In this document: positions 44,397 to 55,026 of the stretch, piece after piece
Position numbering within the stretch: position 1 is the first letter of the stretch
Layout of the letters: each line of letters starts with the position of its first letter
NCBI GenBank assembly: GCA_016931415.1
Contig: JAFGEW010000093.1
Coordinates: 1 to 64,000, forward strand
DNA length: 64,000 nt
Source of the DNA: Verrucomicrobiota bacterium
Lineage (GTDB): Bacteria > Auribacterota > JABMQX01 > JAFGEW01
Reading direction: 5' to 3'
Notes under the pieces: generated by a model
What the model was told of the DNA's origin: nothing
The model's database searches: none
The model's input: only the letters and a program-made list of their open reading frames with translations
Made by a program: the position numbers and the translations under genes

Positions 44397-45452
44397 CTAG
44401 CCGTAGTCGCGTACAGCCTCGAGGAACGCGGCGATGTTCGCCCAGGGTACATCGGGTGTGTCCACGTCATAGCTGGGGCACGCGACAAAGGCGGTTCGTC
44501 CGAGCTGCTCGATGCGGCGGCGAACCTCGTCGCGAATCTGCTCCGGTGTCGCCGAGCCGAACGTCGTCTGCCGGCCGACGCCGCCCCAGAGAGCCAGGCG
44601 CTCCCCGTAGGCCTGCCGGATTCGCGCCGCGTCCATGTGCTCCGGCTCGATCGGGTTCAGGGCATTGACGCCGATCTCGATCAGGTCGCCGACGATCGGT
44701 TCGATGGACCCATCGCTGTGGTAGAGGACGGTGAGCTCGGGCTTGACGGCGCGGGCGGCGGCGATGATCGCCGCCATCCGCGGCTTGAGAAACCGCCGCC
44801 ACACCTCCGGGCTGACGATCATCCTGCCCGGCATGCCGACGTCGTCGTCGAGCACGAGGATATCCACGTTCGCCTCGGCGAGCGTCCGGGCGTTGCGGCA
44901 CCCCACGGCGGCCAAGCGATCGAGCAGGAAATCGGCCCAAGCGGGTCGCTCAATCAGGTCGAGCAGAAAGTTCTGCAGGCCGCGCAACCGCCAAGCCGTC
45001 TCGAGAAGCTCGCCGCCCAGGTGCGGCAGGTTGCCGCCCACTGCCAGCCCACGGGCATGCAGCCGGGCGACGCTCCGGCGCGCGGCCTTGAGCCGATGCG
45101 TGCCGCCGGCGTCCGGAAAGGGGAAGCGGCGCAGCTCGTCGAGCGTGTCAACGTCGAGGAGCGGGTTGCGCCGGGCGGGCTCCGCCGGCCGGTAACCCCA
45201 GCGGGCGTAGGCGGCAAGCTGGCCGGGCGATCCGAGCCGTGTGTCCTCGGCGGCCTCCTGCATCGCGCGGGCGAGGCTTCTTTCGTGGGGCGAGAGCGGC
45301 GGCGAGGCGAATCCCACGTCGAGCAGATCGAGAAGGTGCGCTCCGTGGGCGGGAACGTGTTCCAGTTCGACGTGATAGAAGGCCAGCGCGCACGGCACCC
45401 GGTCGGGTGTGCCGCCCCGCATGGCTGTAAGGACACGCTCTCGAGAGTTCAT
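44397..45452 (-). CDS. Uroporphyrinogen decarboxylase (URO-D) superfamily protein
   Basis: 351 residues from ATG 45452 (MNSRERVLTAMRGGTPDRVP, the usual opening of this superfamily). The barrel shows ILVLDDDVGMPGRMIVSPEV WRRFLKPRMAAII, LYHSDGSIEPIVGDLIEIGV NALNPIEPEHMDAARI and LALWGGVGRQ, as in corrinoid methyltransferase-type and uncharacterised URO-D paralogs. True HemE signatures are missing, so haem synthesis is unlikely. Methyl transfer from a small molecule or corrinoid protein is the usual guess, but no corrinoid protein is adjacent. The C-terminal half has SPEWxxF/H-S-D-G residues that would line the pocket. Confidence 0.85.
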   Translation of the reverse strand: MNSRERVLTAMRGGTPDRVPCALAFYHVELEHVPAHGAHLLDLLDVGFASPPLSPHERSLARAMQEAAEDTRLGSPGQLAAYARWGYRPAEPARRNPLLDVDTLDELRRFPFPDAGGTHRLKAARRSVARLHARGLAVGGNLPHLGGELLETAWRLRGLQNFLLDLIERPAWADFLLDRLAAVGCRNARTLAEANVDILVLDDDVGMPGRMIVSPEVWRRFLKPRMAAIIAAARAVKPELTVLYHSDGSIEPIVGDLIEIGVNALNPIEPEHMDAARIRQAYGERLALWGGVGRQTTFGSATPEQIRDEVRRRIEQLGRTAFVACPSYDVDTPDVPWANIAAFLEAVRDYG

Positions 45453-45520
45453 ACGCCGGCGCGCCGGTACCGCCTCTCGCCCTCTGGCGCCCGCGAGCAC
45501 CGCGACCGGGCGGGCCGCCT

Positions 45521-46027
45521 CTACGAGCGCTCCTTGAACAAGTCGCCGGTGCGGCGGCGGATGGCCTCCTCGCGGCGGTCGGTCTCGACGCGCTTGGCCT
45601 CGTCAACGAACTCGTCGATGTCGCTGAACGCGCGGTAGACGGACGCGAACCGCACGTAGGCAACCTCGTCGAGCTTGCGGAGCTCGCGCATGACGAGCTC
45701 GCCGAGCTGCGTTGAGCCGATCTCGCGGCCGGCGATGTTCGAGATCTCGTTTTCGATCAGGTCGATGACGTTGTCGATGGCCTCGGTCGGCACAGGGCGC
45801 TTGCGGCAGGCGACCTCGAGCGAGCGCTGGAGCTTGTCGCGCTCGAAGGCCTCGCGCCGGCCGTCGCGCTTGATGACGCGCATCGGCGCGTGCTCGACGC
45901 GCTCGTAGGTGGTAAAGCGCGCACCGCAGCGGTCGCATTCGCGCCGGCGGCGGATAATGAAGCCCTCACTCGAGCTGCGCGAGTCGATCACCTTCGAGTC
46001 GGGCGTCTTGCAGAAAGGGCACTTCAT
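45521..46027 (-). CDS. nrdR: Transcriptional repressor NrdR
   Basis: 168 residues. A zinc ribbon MKCPFCKTPDSKVIDSR with its second pair CDRCGARFTTYERVE, then an ATP-cone domain at about 48-138 (VIKRDGRREAFERDKLQRSL). It senses ATP/dATP and represses ribonucleotide reductase genes at NrdR boxes; none of those genes are present here. The acidic/basic tail after 140 is a little longer than usual. ATG 46027 overlaps the stop of the acetyltransferase gene (ATGA). Confidence 0.95.
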   Translation of the reverse strand: MKCPFCKTPDSKVIDSRSSSEGFIIRRRRECDRCGARFTTYERVEHAPMRVIKRDGRREAFERDKLQRSLEVACRKRPVPTEAIDNVIDLIENEISNIAGREIGSTQLGELVMRELRKLDEVAYVRFASVYRAFSDIDEFVDEAKRVETDRREEAIRRRTGDLFKERS

Positions 46028-46551
46028 GCCGGGGCGCTCTCCGCCGGGACGTCCTCTAGCCGGAGCATCACGGCTATCTCGTCGCAGTTGGGGAACTTGT
46101 GGCAGCGCACGCAGTCGCTCCAGATCTTGCGTGGCAGCTCTTCCTTCGAGCACTCGTGGAAACCGAACCGCGCAAAGAAGCCGGGACGGTACGTGAGGGC
46201 AAAGACCCGCTCGACGCCGAGCTCGCGCGCTTCGGCCAGGCACCGGCGCACGAGCGCCGTGCCGATCCCGCGGCCCTGTTCGTCCGGATCGACGGCCATC
46301 GAGCGAATCTCGGCCAGATCCTTCCAGTCGACGTGAAGCGCCGTCGTGCCGAGCACGTGGCCGTCCTGCTCCCAGACCCAGAAGTCGCGCAGCGACTCGT
46401 AGATCTCCGACAGCGGCCGGAACAGCATCTCGTCCTGCTTGGCCCAGTAGTTGACGAGCGCCTGGATCCGTTCGGCGTCCTTGACGTGGGCCTTGCGCAC
46501 GCGGCCCGTCTGCAGCGGTTGATTGACCATACTGTGGGTGTGCTCACTCAT
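46024..46551 (-). CDS. GNAT acetyltransferase, short ArgA-type
   Basis: 175 residues. The GNAT fold has the acetyl-CoA loop SMAVDPDEQGRGIGTALVRR. Surrounding motifs EMLFRPLSEIYESLRDFWVW, LGTTALHVDWKDLAEIRSMA, VFALTYRPGFFARFGFHECS and the closing CVRCHKFPNCDEIAV are those of stand-alone N-acetylglutamate synthases (short ArgA), which start arginine synthesis. The cysteine pair CVRC/CDE is kept. A second in-frame ATG at 46530 is possible. It is translationally coupled to nrdR by a 4-bp overlap, which seems a chance neighbour functionally. Confidence 0.82.
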   Translation of the reverse strand: MSEHTHSMVNQPLQTGRVRKAHVKDAERIQALVNYWAKQDEMLFRPLSEIYESLRDFWVWEQDGHVLGTTALHVDWKDLAEIRSMAVDPDEQGRGIGTALVRRCLAEARELGVERVFALTYRPGFFARFGFHECSKEELPRKIWSDCVRCHKFPNCDEIAVMLRLEDVPAESAPA

Positions 46552-46648
46552 GCGCGCCGAACCCGCGACTTGTCTCGTTTCGTGATTGGATCATTGCTGC
46601 GAGGATACATCCTCCCGGCCTCTGGAACAACGGTGACGATCCGGGCGG

Positions 46649-47506
46649 CTACCGCCCGGCCTGGAGAGCCCGCCAGCGCTCGCGCAAGGCCTCGACTCGC
46701 GCGTGCGGCAGCCGCACCCGGCCCATAGCGATACTGCCGTCTATCTGGTGGCAGTCCGAGCCACCGGTAACGACCAGGCCGGCCGTCTCGGCCATGCGCA
46801 CATAGCGAGTAGTGACCTCGGGTGAGACGTAGGCGTAATACGCTTCGAGGCCGAGGGCGCCGTCGCGGATGATCTGGGCAACGAGCGCGTCGTCTCTGAG
46901 CAGCATCGGATGAGCGAGCACGGGCACGCCCCCGATGCGGCGCACGAACGCGCAGGCCTCGGCCGGCGTCATCTTCCACTTCGGCGCATAGCCGGGCAGG
47001 CCGGGCGACAGGTAGCGCACGAACGCCTCGTCGATGGTGCGCACATGGCCGGCCTCGATCATGGCCTGCGCCAGGTGTGGGCGGCCGATGGCGCCCTCGC
47101 CGGCGAGCTCGTGGACGCGGCCGATGTCAATGGGGACGCCGACCTTGGCGAGGCGCTCGACCATCGTGTCCATACGGTGGCGCCGGTGGGTGCGGCACGC
47201 CTCGAGCACCTCGCGCAGCTCGCGCGCCTCGCAATCGATGTGGTAGCCGAGGATGTGCACTTCCTTCTCGCCGACGGCTGTGCTGAGCTCGACGGCGGGC
47301 ACGATCTCGACGCCGCAGGCTCGGCCCGCCTCGATCGCCTCGGGGATGCCGCTGATCTCGTCATGATCGGCGATGCCGACGGCGCTGAAGCCGATCTCGG
47401 CGAGGTAGCGCACGACGTCGCCCGACGACCAGTGGCCATCGGAGGCGGTCGTGTGGACATGGAGATCGGCGACGCGCGGGGCGGACTGACTGGCGTTCGG
47501 CATCAT
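46649..47506 (-). CDS. PHP-domain phosphoesterase (YciV/TrpH-like)
   Basis: 285 residues from the double ATG at 47506 (GGGGCGG upstream); a GTG at 47515 is the alternative. PHP metal-site motifs in order: DLHVHTTASDGHWS, VGIADHDEISGI, PAVELSTAVGEKEVHILGYH, GAIGRPHLAQAM, GGVPVLAHPM and GGSDCHQIDG. Relatives include RNase AM (YciV), a 5'-to-3' exonuclease/phosphatase acting on short RNA and 3',5'-bisphosphates with three metal ions. It follows pilT by 15 bp, so the two are likely co-transcribed. Confidence 0.88.
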   Translation of the reverse strand: MMPNASQSAPRVADLHVHTTASDGHWSSGDVVRYLAEIGFSAVGIADHDEISGIPEAIEAGRACGVEIVPAVELSTAVGEKEVHILGYHIDCEARELREVLEACRTHRRHRMDTMVERLAKVGVPIDIGRVHELAGEGAIGRPHLAQAMIEAGHVRTIDEAFVRYLSPGLPGYAPKWKMTPAEACAFVRRIGGVPVLAHPMLLRDDALVAQIIRDGALGLEAYYAYVSPEVTTRYVRMAETAGLVVTGGSDCHQIDGSIAMGRVRLPHARVEALRERWRALQAGR

Positions 47507-47521
47507 GCGCTGCACCCGCCC

Positions 47522-48616
47522 CTACTGGGCCAGGATGCGCCGGGCCTCATCGAGGAAGATGCCCTGCATGTTCATCTTGAGCGCCTCGGGATTCGACGAG
47601 TATTCGAGCGCGGCCTCGCGCGTGATAAGCTTCTCGTTGAACAGCTTGAGCAGCGACTGGTTGAAGGTCTGCATCCCCTCGTCCTGGCCGGTCTCGATGG
47701 CGGCGGTCAGGCGGTCGAGCTTATTCTCGTAGATCATTTTTTGCACGGTGAGCGTGCCGACCATGATCTCGACGCTGGGGATCACCCCGGTGCCGGCCGC
47801 GCGCGGCACGAGGCGCTGGCAGATCACCGCGCGCAGGTTGGTCGAGAGCTGGAGGCGAACCTGCTCGCGTTCGTGCTCCTGGAAGAAGTCGAGGATGCGA
47901 CCGATGGCCTGCGAAGCGTTGGTCGTGTGCAGCGTCGAGAACACCAGGTGGCCGGTGTCCGAGGCGGCGAGCGAGGCCATGAAGCTCTCGGCGTCGCGCA
48001 TCTCGCCGATGACGATCACGTCGGGATCCTGGCGCATGACGTGCTTGAGCGCGCGGTGGAACGAGATCGTGTCGAGGCCGACCTCGCGCTGGTTAATGAT
48101 CGACGTCTTGTCGCGGTGGAGGTACTCGATCGGGTCCTCGACGGTCATGATGTGCTTCTTGCGGTTCTGGTTGATCCAGTTGATCATCGAGGCGAGCGTA
48201 GTGGACTTGCCGCAGCTCGTTGTGCCGGTGACCAGAATGATGCCGCGCTCACTGAGCGCGATCTGGCCGATCTGGCGCGGCAGCCCCAACTCCTCGAAGC
48301 TCGGGACCTCCATCTTGACCATGCGCATGACGATGCCCACCGAGCCGCGCTGGCGGAACACGTTGGTGCGGAACCGGCCGACACCCGAGTACTCGTAGGC
48401 AAAGTCGACCTCGTTATCGGCCTCGAACTTGCGCCGGTGGATGTCGCTCATGATTTCGCGCGAGATCCGCTGCGTGTCGTCGGCGGTGACAATGTCGTAG
48501 TCGGTCGGCGTCAGAACGCTGTCGACGCGGAGGAAGGGATGGTTGCCGACCTTGAGGTGCAAGTCGGATGCGCCGCGGGTCACCATGTCGGCCAGCAGAG
48601 TGTGGATGTCGAGCAT
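47522..48616 (-). CDS. pilT: PilT/PilU-type twitching motility ATPase
   Basis: 364 residues. N-terminal PAS-like domain (DLHLKVGNHPFLRVDS), then the secretion-ATPase core: Walker A GTTSCGKSTT (about 133, with Cys in place of the usual Gly), Asp box MTVEDPIEYLH, Walker B PDVIVIGEMRDAESF, His box FSTLHTTNA. EGMQTFNQSLLKLFNEKLIT REAALEYSSNPE is the PilT/PilU C-terminal signature. It powers retraction of type IV pili at the inner membrane. Other pilus genes are not present. It heads an operon with the PHP gene. Confidence 0.93.
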   Translation of the reverse strand: MLDIHTLLADMVTRGASDLHLKVGNHPFLRVDSVLTPTDYDIVTADDTQRISREIMSDIHRRKFEADNEVDFAYEYSGVGRFRTNVFRQRGSVGIVMRMVKMEVPSFEELGLPRQIGQIALSERGIILVTGTTSCGKSTTLASMINWINQNRKKHIMTVEDPIEYLHRDKTSIINQREVGLDTISFHRALKHVMRQDPDVIVIGEMRDAESFMASLAASDTGHLVFSTLHTTNASQAIGRILDFFQEHEREQVRLQLSTNLRAVICQRLVPRAAGTGVIPSVEIMVGTLTVQKMIYENKLDRLTAAIETGQDEGMQTFNQSLLKLFNEKLITREAALEYSSNPEALKMNMQGIFLDEARRILAQ

Positions 48617-48657
48617 CGAGCGGTGCCTCCTGGAATCTTTTTGAGCGTGCCGGTGTT

Positions 48658-48686
48658 AACATACTCTGAGACGACAGGGAGGTCAA
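48658..48686 (-). promoter_or_regulatory. Promoter of the pilT operon
   Basis: Minus strand TTGACC (48681-48686), 17-bp spacer, TATGTT (48658-48663). No G tract follows, unlike the secreted-protein promoters. Confidence 0.6.
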
Positions 48687-48744
48687 CGTCGGCCTTTCTC
48701 GGTTGGCGTGTGTTGCCGAGGGGTAATGCAGGAGCGGAAAAGAC

Positions 48745-48773
48745 TTGACTTGCATGCCCTGACGAAGTAGAGT
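48745..48773 (+). promoter_or_regulatory. Promoter upstream of the zinc-ribbon peptide
   Basis: TTGACT (48745-48750), 17-bp spacer, TAGAGT (48768-48773), 58 bp before the ATG. Confidence 0.5.
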
Positions 48774-48830
48774 CTGTTACAGACAGGGTATGCCCCGTTA
48801 TTGACGCGTGTTTTTCGGGGGGCCTCAGCC

Positions 48831-49046
48831 ATGAGAGAGTGCCCATATTGCAGCGAGCCCTTGGGACCGACTCAGGTGACCTGTCACAACTGCAAGATGC
48901 TTGTCTCGCCACGGTTACAGACACCGACAGAGCTGGCAGCGCAGACGACCAAGCACCTCCAGAAGATCATGGCACGATCGCCCGGGTGTCCCGCCAAGGG
49001 CAAGTTGGACCCGCTCGAGAGCCGGGGCCGCACGTTGTTGACGTGA
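48831..49046 (+). CDS. Small zinc-ribbon protein (71 residues)
   Basis: The ATG at 48831 opens MRECPYCSEPLGPTQVTCHNCKM, a CxxC-x10-CxxC zinc ribbon, then a short helical part (TPTELAAQTTKHLQKIM) and a Pro/Gly/Lys tail. The GGGGGG about 10 nt upstream and the clear promoter support it. No known family. The end may be unconserved, since the last 20 residues look random. Confidence 0.5.
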   Translation: MRECPYCSEPLGPTQVTCHNCKMLVSPRLQTPTELAAQTTKHLQKIMARSPGCPAKGKLDPLESRGRTLLT

Positions 49047-49257
49047 ACGCCCGAGCGCTCCTGGGAATGCTCCACGTCCCGCCGGAGAGAGCGGGATCCG
49101 TGCAAGGGGGTAGTCTGTATCCGCTGATCGCCCCTCCCAATGTGTTGCGCTGGGACACGATTCGATGTTGACAGCGCCGCGCCGATGCCGTACACACAGC
49201 CGAACGCGCAGGTCGCTTCGGACCCTTGATGGGCTGGGGCGACCTTGCATGCTCAAT

Positions 49258-49335
49258 CGGGGTGTAGCTCAGTTGGTTTAGAGCACTGCCTTCGGGAGGC
49301 AGGGGCCGGTGGTTCGAGTCCACTCACCCCGACCA
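49258..49335 (+). tRNA. tRNA-Pro(CGG)
   Basis: Acceptor stem CGGGGTG (49258-49264) pairs with CACCCCG (49325-49331), followed by discriminator A and an encoded CCA. D arm GCTCAGTTGGTTTAGAGC, anticodon arm CTGCC-TTCGGGA-GGCAG (anticodon CGG, Pro), T arm GGTGG-TTCGAGT-CCACT. All four arms fold. Confidence 0.95.
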
Positions 49336-49528
49336 CCTTTTGCCTGCGGCGCAAGCAGGTAGAGCAGGAGAAAGGAGAGAGGGTCGGGGGGAGCCCAGCG
49401 CGGCTCGCGACGTGCTGCAGAGACTTGCCCTAAGAGACGAAGGGCGCCTTTTTCTTGCGGTCTGCTTTCTCCTTTCCACTCTGAGAGCATCCTCGATCGG
49501 ATTGACGCTCACCTTCACTGGGTTCGCC

Positions 49529-49798
49529 ATGAAGCGCTTGCATGCCACGTTTTCCGGCACGGTGCAGGGGGTAGGCTTCCGCTATACGGCGATTCGCATC
49601 GCGCGGCGCGCGGGGGTCACGGGTTGGGCCAGGAATCTGGCGGACGGCCGGGTCGAGACGGTGGCCGAGGGTTCCGGGCAGGCGCTTGAGCAATTCGTGC
49701 GTGAGCTGCGCGAGTTCTTCGAAGGCTGCGTGTGCGAAGTGCAGACTGAGTGGGGCGAAGCGACGGGGCAGTTTGCCGACTTTGGCGTTCGTTACTGA
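49529..49798 (+). CDS. acyP: Acylphosphatase
   Basis: 89 residues. The family signature TFSGTVQGVGFRYTAIRIAR holds the phosphate-binding loop and catalytic Arg, and GVTGWARNLADGRVETVAEG supplies the catalytic Asn. It hydrolyses acyl phosphates in the cytosol. The frame continues upstream to 49340, but the extra part is not conserved and passes close to the tRNA. No strong ribosome site lies before the ATG. Confidence 0.92.
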   Translation: MKRLHATFSGTVQGVGFRYTAIRIARRAGVTGWARNLADGRVETVAEGSGQALEQFVRELREFFEGCVCEVQTEWGEATGQFADFGVRY

Positions 49799-49908
49799 CG
49801 GTTGGGGAACCTGTTCCGCACATTGAGCGTTGATTTGGTGCGAGCCATTGGCTATCGTGAGCCGCTGAGAGCGAGTTTCGAACACGAGCGAGGGCTGCTG
49901 CTGGTTCC

Positions 49909-50627
49909 GTGAAAATCGCCATCCTGAGTGATATCCACGCAAACATGCCCGCACTCGAGGCGACATTGAGCGCCATCGAGGCCGAGGGCGTCGACCGGAT
50001 CATCTGCGGCGGTGATCTGGTCGGCTACAACGCCGAGCCGCAGCAGGTCATCGACCGGGTCCGCGCGCTCGAGATCCCCTGCGTGATGGGCAACCACGAC
50101 GCGGCGGTGGCCGGGCTGACCGATCCGGAGCTGTTCAATGCGCCGGCGCGCGCCGCAGTCGAGTGGACGGCGCACCAGCTCGATGAGGGCGCGATCGATT
50201 ACCTGCGCGGGCTGCCGTACGTGACGCGCGTCGAGAGCTTTACGCTCGTCCACGGCACGCTGCACAACCCCGAGCAGTGGGGCTACATCTTCAACGCCCA
50301 CGAGGCCGAGGAGCATTTCCGCCATCAGCGCGACACGCTGTGCTTCATCGGGCACTCGCACATCCCTGGGGTGTTCATCGCCGGCGACATGATCACGCTG
50401 AGCCGCGGCAGCCGGGTGCGTGTCCAGGCCGGCCATCGCTACGTGGTCAACGTGGGCAGCGTCGGTCAGCCGCGCGACAACAACCCGGCTTCGTCATACG
50501 TGATCTACGACATGATCGACAACGTGATCCACTTCCGTCGCGTGCCGTATGACGTGCGGACGACTCAGCAGAGGATCCTCGACGCAGGGCTGCCCAATGT
50601 GCTCGCCATGCGGCTCGGGCTGGGCAA

Positions 50628-50631
<4 letters not shown>
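49909..50631 (+). CDS. Metallophosphoesterase (YfcE/MJ0936-like)
   Basis: 240 residues from a GTG. Calcineurin-like metal motifs: ILSDIHANMPAL (Asp, His), IICGGDLVGYNAEP (GGD), CVMGNHDAAVAG (GNHD), FTLVHGTLHNPEQW (GH-type), CFIGHSHIPGVF (GHS/TH). It is a cytosolic phosphodiesterase with two metals; the substrate is unknown. The C-terminal RYVVNVGSVGQPRDNNPASS YVIYD is typical of this subgroup. The VanZ-like gene overlaps its stop by 4 bp (GTGA). Confidence 0.9.
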
Positions 50632-53052
<2,421 letters not shown>

Positions 53053-53064
53053 AGGGAAGCGTCT

Positions 53065-54150
53065 ATGAGCCTACAGAAGCTCCTGGCCCTATCGATCAGC
53101 ATCTTCCTCGTCGTGCTTCTCATCGGGTTTGTGGGCTTCCTGGTCCTCAACGGCGGCCAGGACCCGCTCCGGTCGCTGTACATGGCTATCATCACTGTTT
53201 TCAGCGTCGGCTATGAGGAGGTCATCCCGGTTAAGGACAACCCGGCAGCAGAGGTCTTCACGATCCTGTTCATCGTGGCGGGCATGACGAGCTTTGTCTT
53301 CGTCACGGCCACCGCAACGGGCTTTATTCTGGAAGGCTACCTCCACCAGATCCTCTGGAGGAAGAAGATGCACAAGCGAATCGAACATCTTAATGAGCAC
53401 TACATTGTCTGCGGCTCGGGCGACACAGGGCACCATGTGATCGAGGAATTCGCCAAGATGGGTGTCCCCTTCGTCGTCATCGACCGCAACAGGGAGCGCG
53501 TCGAGCGCCTCGCAGGGAGTGAGGGGTTCTGCTATATCGAGGGCGACGCGACAGACGAGGACCTGCTCAAGGAGGCCGGCGTTGAACGGGCGCGCGGACT
53601 GGTCACCTCGTTGCCCGACGACAAGTCAAACCTCTTCGTCGTGCTCACAGCGCGCGGACTCAACAAGACGATGCGCATCGTCGCGCGCGCCGTCGATGAG
53701 GGCACGCCGGCCAAGCTTCTCAAGGTCGGCGCCGACGCCGTGATCAGCCCGAACAGCATCGGCGGGCTGCGCATGGCCAGCGAGATGCTGCGGCCCAACG
53801 TGACAACGTTCCTCGACATCATGATGCGCGACCGACGCAACACGCTCCGGTTCGAGGAGGCAACGATCCAGGACGACAGCGAGTTCGCGGGCAAGACGAT
53901 CGCCGAGGCCGACGTCGGCAAGAAGACGGGGGCTATTATTGTCGCCGTGCGCGACGCCGAGACCGGCCACTACACGTTCAACCCGCGCGGCGACACGCCG
54001 CTCAAGGTGAACGACGTCATGGTGCTCATCGGCGACCTCGACCAGATCACCAAGCTGCGCCGACTGGCCGCGAAACGGGGTCTGACGATCACCGAAACCT
54101 CCGGCGCCGCCCCGGTCAACCCCGATGCAGGAGAACGTACCGATGCGTAA
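53065..54150 (+). CDS. Potassium channel with TrkA-N (RCK) domain, unusual filter
   Basis: 361 residues. Two membrane helices (IFLVVLLIGFVGFLVLNGG; FTILFIVAGMTSFVFVTATA) flank a pore loop AIITVFSVGYEEV (about 41-53). The selectivity filter reads SVGYE instead of T-V-G-Y-G. The RCK domain at about 108-240 starts HYIVCGSGDTGHHVIEEFAK MG and VVIDRNRERVERL; a TrkA-C domain follows at about 265-345 (SEFAGKTIAEADVGKKTGAI). It would gate K+ flow by a cytosolic ligand such as NAD, ATP or Ca2+. The gene begins 12 bp after ligA. Confidence 0.85.
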   Translation: MSLQKLLALSISIFLVVLLIGFVGFLVLNGGQDPLRSLYMAIITVFSVGYEEVIPVKDNPAAEVFTILFIVAGMTSFVFVTATATGFILEGYLHQILWRKKMHKRIEHLNEHYIVCGSGDTGHHVIEEFAKMGVPFVVIDRNRERVERLAGSEGFCYIEGDATDEDLLKEAGVERARGLVTSLPDDKSNLFVVLTARGLNKTMRIVARAVDEGTPAKLLKVGADAVISPNSIGGLRMASEMLRPNVTTFLDIMMRDRRNTLRFEEATIQDDSEFAGKTIAEADVGKKTGAIIVAVRDAETGHYTFNPRGDTPLKVNDVMVLIGDLDQITKLRRLAAKRGLTITETSGAAPVNPDAGERTDA

Positions 54151-54976
54151 GCAGCATGTTTGGATTGCCGTTGTACTCGCCGCGGCCCTGCTCGTGTGGT
54201 GCCAGTGCGGCGGGCAACAGGACGATGCCGGCCCTGAGGCCGGTGACGACAATGCGGATGCCGGCGGCAACGGCAAGGAGTCACAGGGCGTACACCCGGA
54301 CTGGTCCGAAGCCGATGACATTCCCTCCGACAAGCCGTCCGAGCCGGTCATCAGGCAGACGGGCGAGCACACCTACCTTCTCGACGGCATTGCGCTCGAC
54401 ACGAACACCAAGACGGTGCGTTTCGCCGCCGCGGTCAACCAGATCGCCGAGAACCTGCCCCTCGAGGTGCTTGTCTGCACCGAGTACGGCAAGACGCACG
54501 AGGCGTTGTTCCGCACGAGCATCAACCCCACGTACCTCAACGTGGCGCTCAAGCTCATCGGCTGCGAGGGCGGCAAGCCGCGCGCCGGGGCGGGCGACCC
54601 GAACGTGCCGGTCGGGAGCGCGCTCGAGATCGAGGTGAAGTGGACCGACGCGGACGGCAAGGAACAGACCGTCCAGCCCGAGGGTTGGATCTGGAACCGT
54701 ATGACCAAAGCGCCGCTGGCCGACACGACGTGGACCTACACCGGCAGCGTGTTCCACATGAACCGCTTCATGGCCGAGGCAACGGGGACCATCGTCAACC
54801 TCTACGTCGACCCGAGCACGCTCATCGAGCCGCCCATCGACGAGATTGACGACGACGAGGCCCTTGGCGTCTACGAGAAAGCCGTTCCGCCCCAGGGCAC
54901 GAAGGTCGAGCTGATCTTCACGCTTCTGCCCAAGAACGAGGCGGCGGAACCCGCCGACGCGGAGGCGGCGGAGTGA
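54143..54976 (+). CDS. Secreted YdjY-like domain protein
   Basis: 277 residues. ATG 54143 lies 7 nt after AGGAG, inside the end of the channel gene. A signal segment (VWIAVVLAAALLVWCQCGG) is followed by an acidic linker (DDAGPEAGDDNADAGGNGKE) and, from about 80, a domain with YLLDGIALDTNTKTVRFAAA VNQIAENLPLEVLVCTEYGK THEALFRTSINPTYLNVALK LIGCEGG, which I recognise as YdjY-like. The lipobox is poor. It is probably periplasmic, with unknown function. It ends in a Glu/Ala tail. Confidence 0.72.
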   Translation: MRKQHVWIAVVLAAALLVWCQCGGQQDDAGPEAGDDNADAGGNGKESQGVHPDWSEADDIPSDKPSEPVIRQTGEHTYLLDGIALDTNTKTVRFAAAVNQIAENLPLEVLVCTEYGKTHEALFRTSINPTYLNVALKLIGCEGGKPRAGAGDPNVPVGSALEIEVKWTDADGKEQTVQPEGWIWNRMTKAPLADTTWTYTGSVFHMNRFMAEATGTIVNLYVDPSTLIEPPIDEIDDDEALGVYEKAVPPQGTKVELIFTLLPKNEAAEPADAEAAE

Positions 54977-55026
54977 TCGTCCGCCGAGGCGCGCGGCCCC
55001 GCCGGCCTCCCCTGCCCTGAATGTGC

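Noticed and set aside
44397-45452. HemE (true uroporphyrinogen decarboxylase)
   Set aside because: Superfamily barrel is clear, but I do not see the HemE N-terminal substrate motifs; methyltransferase-like paralog is more likely.
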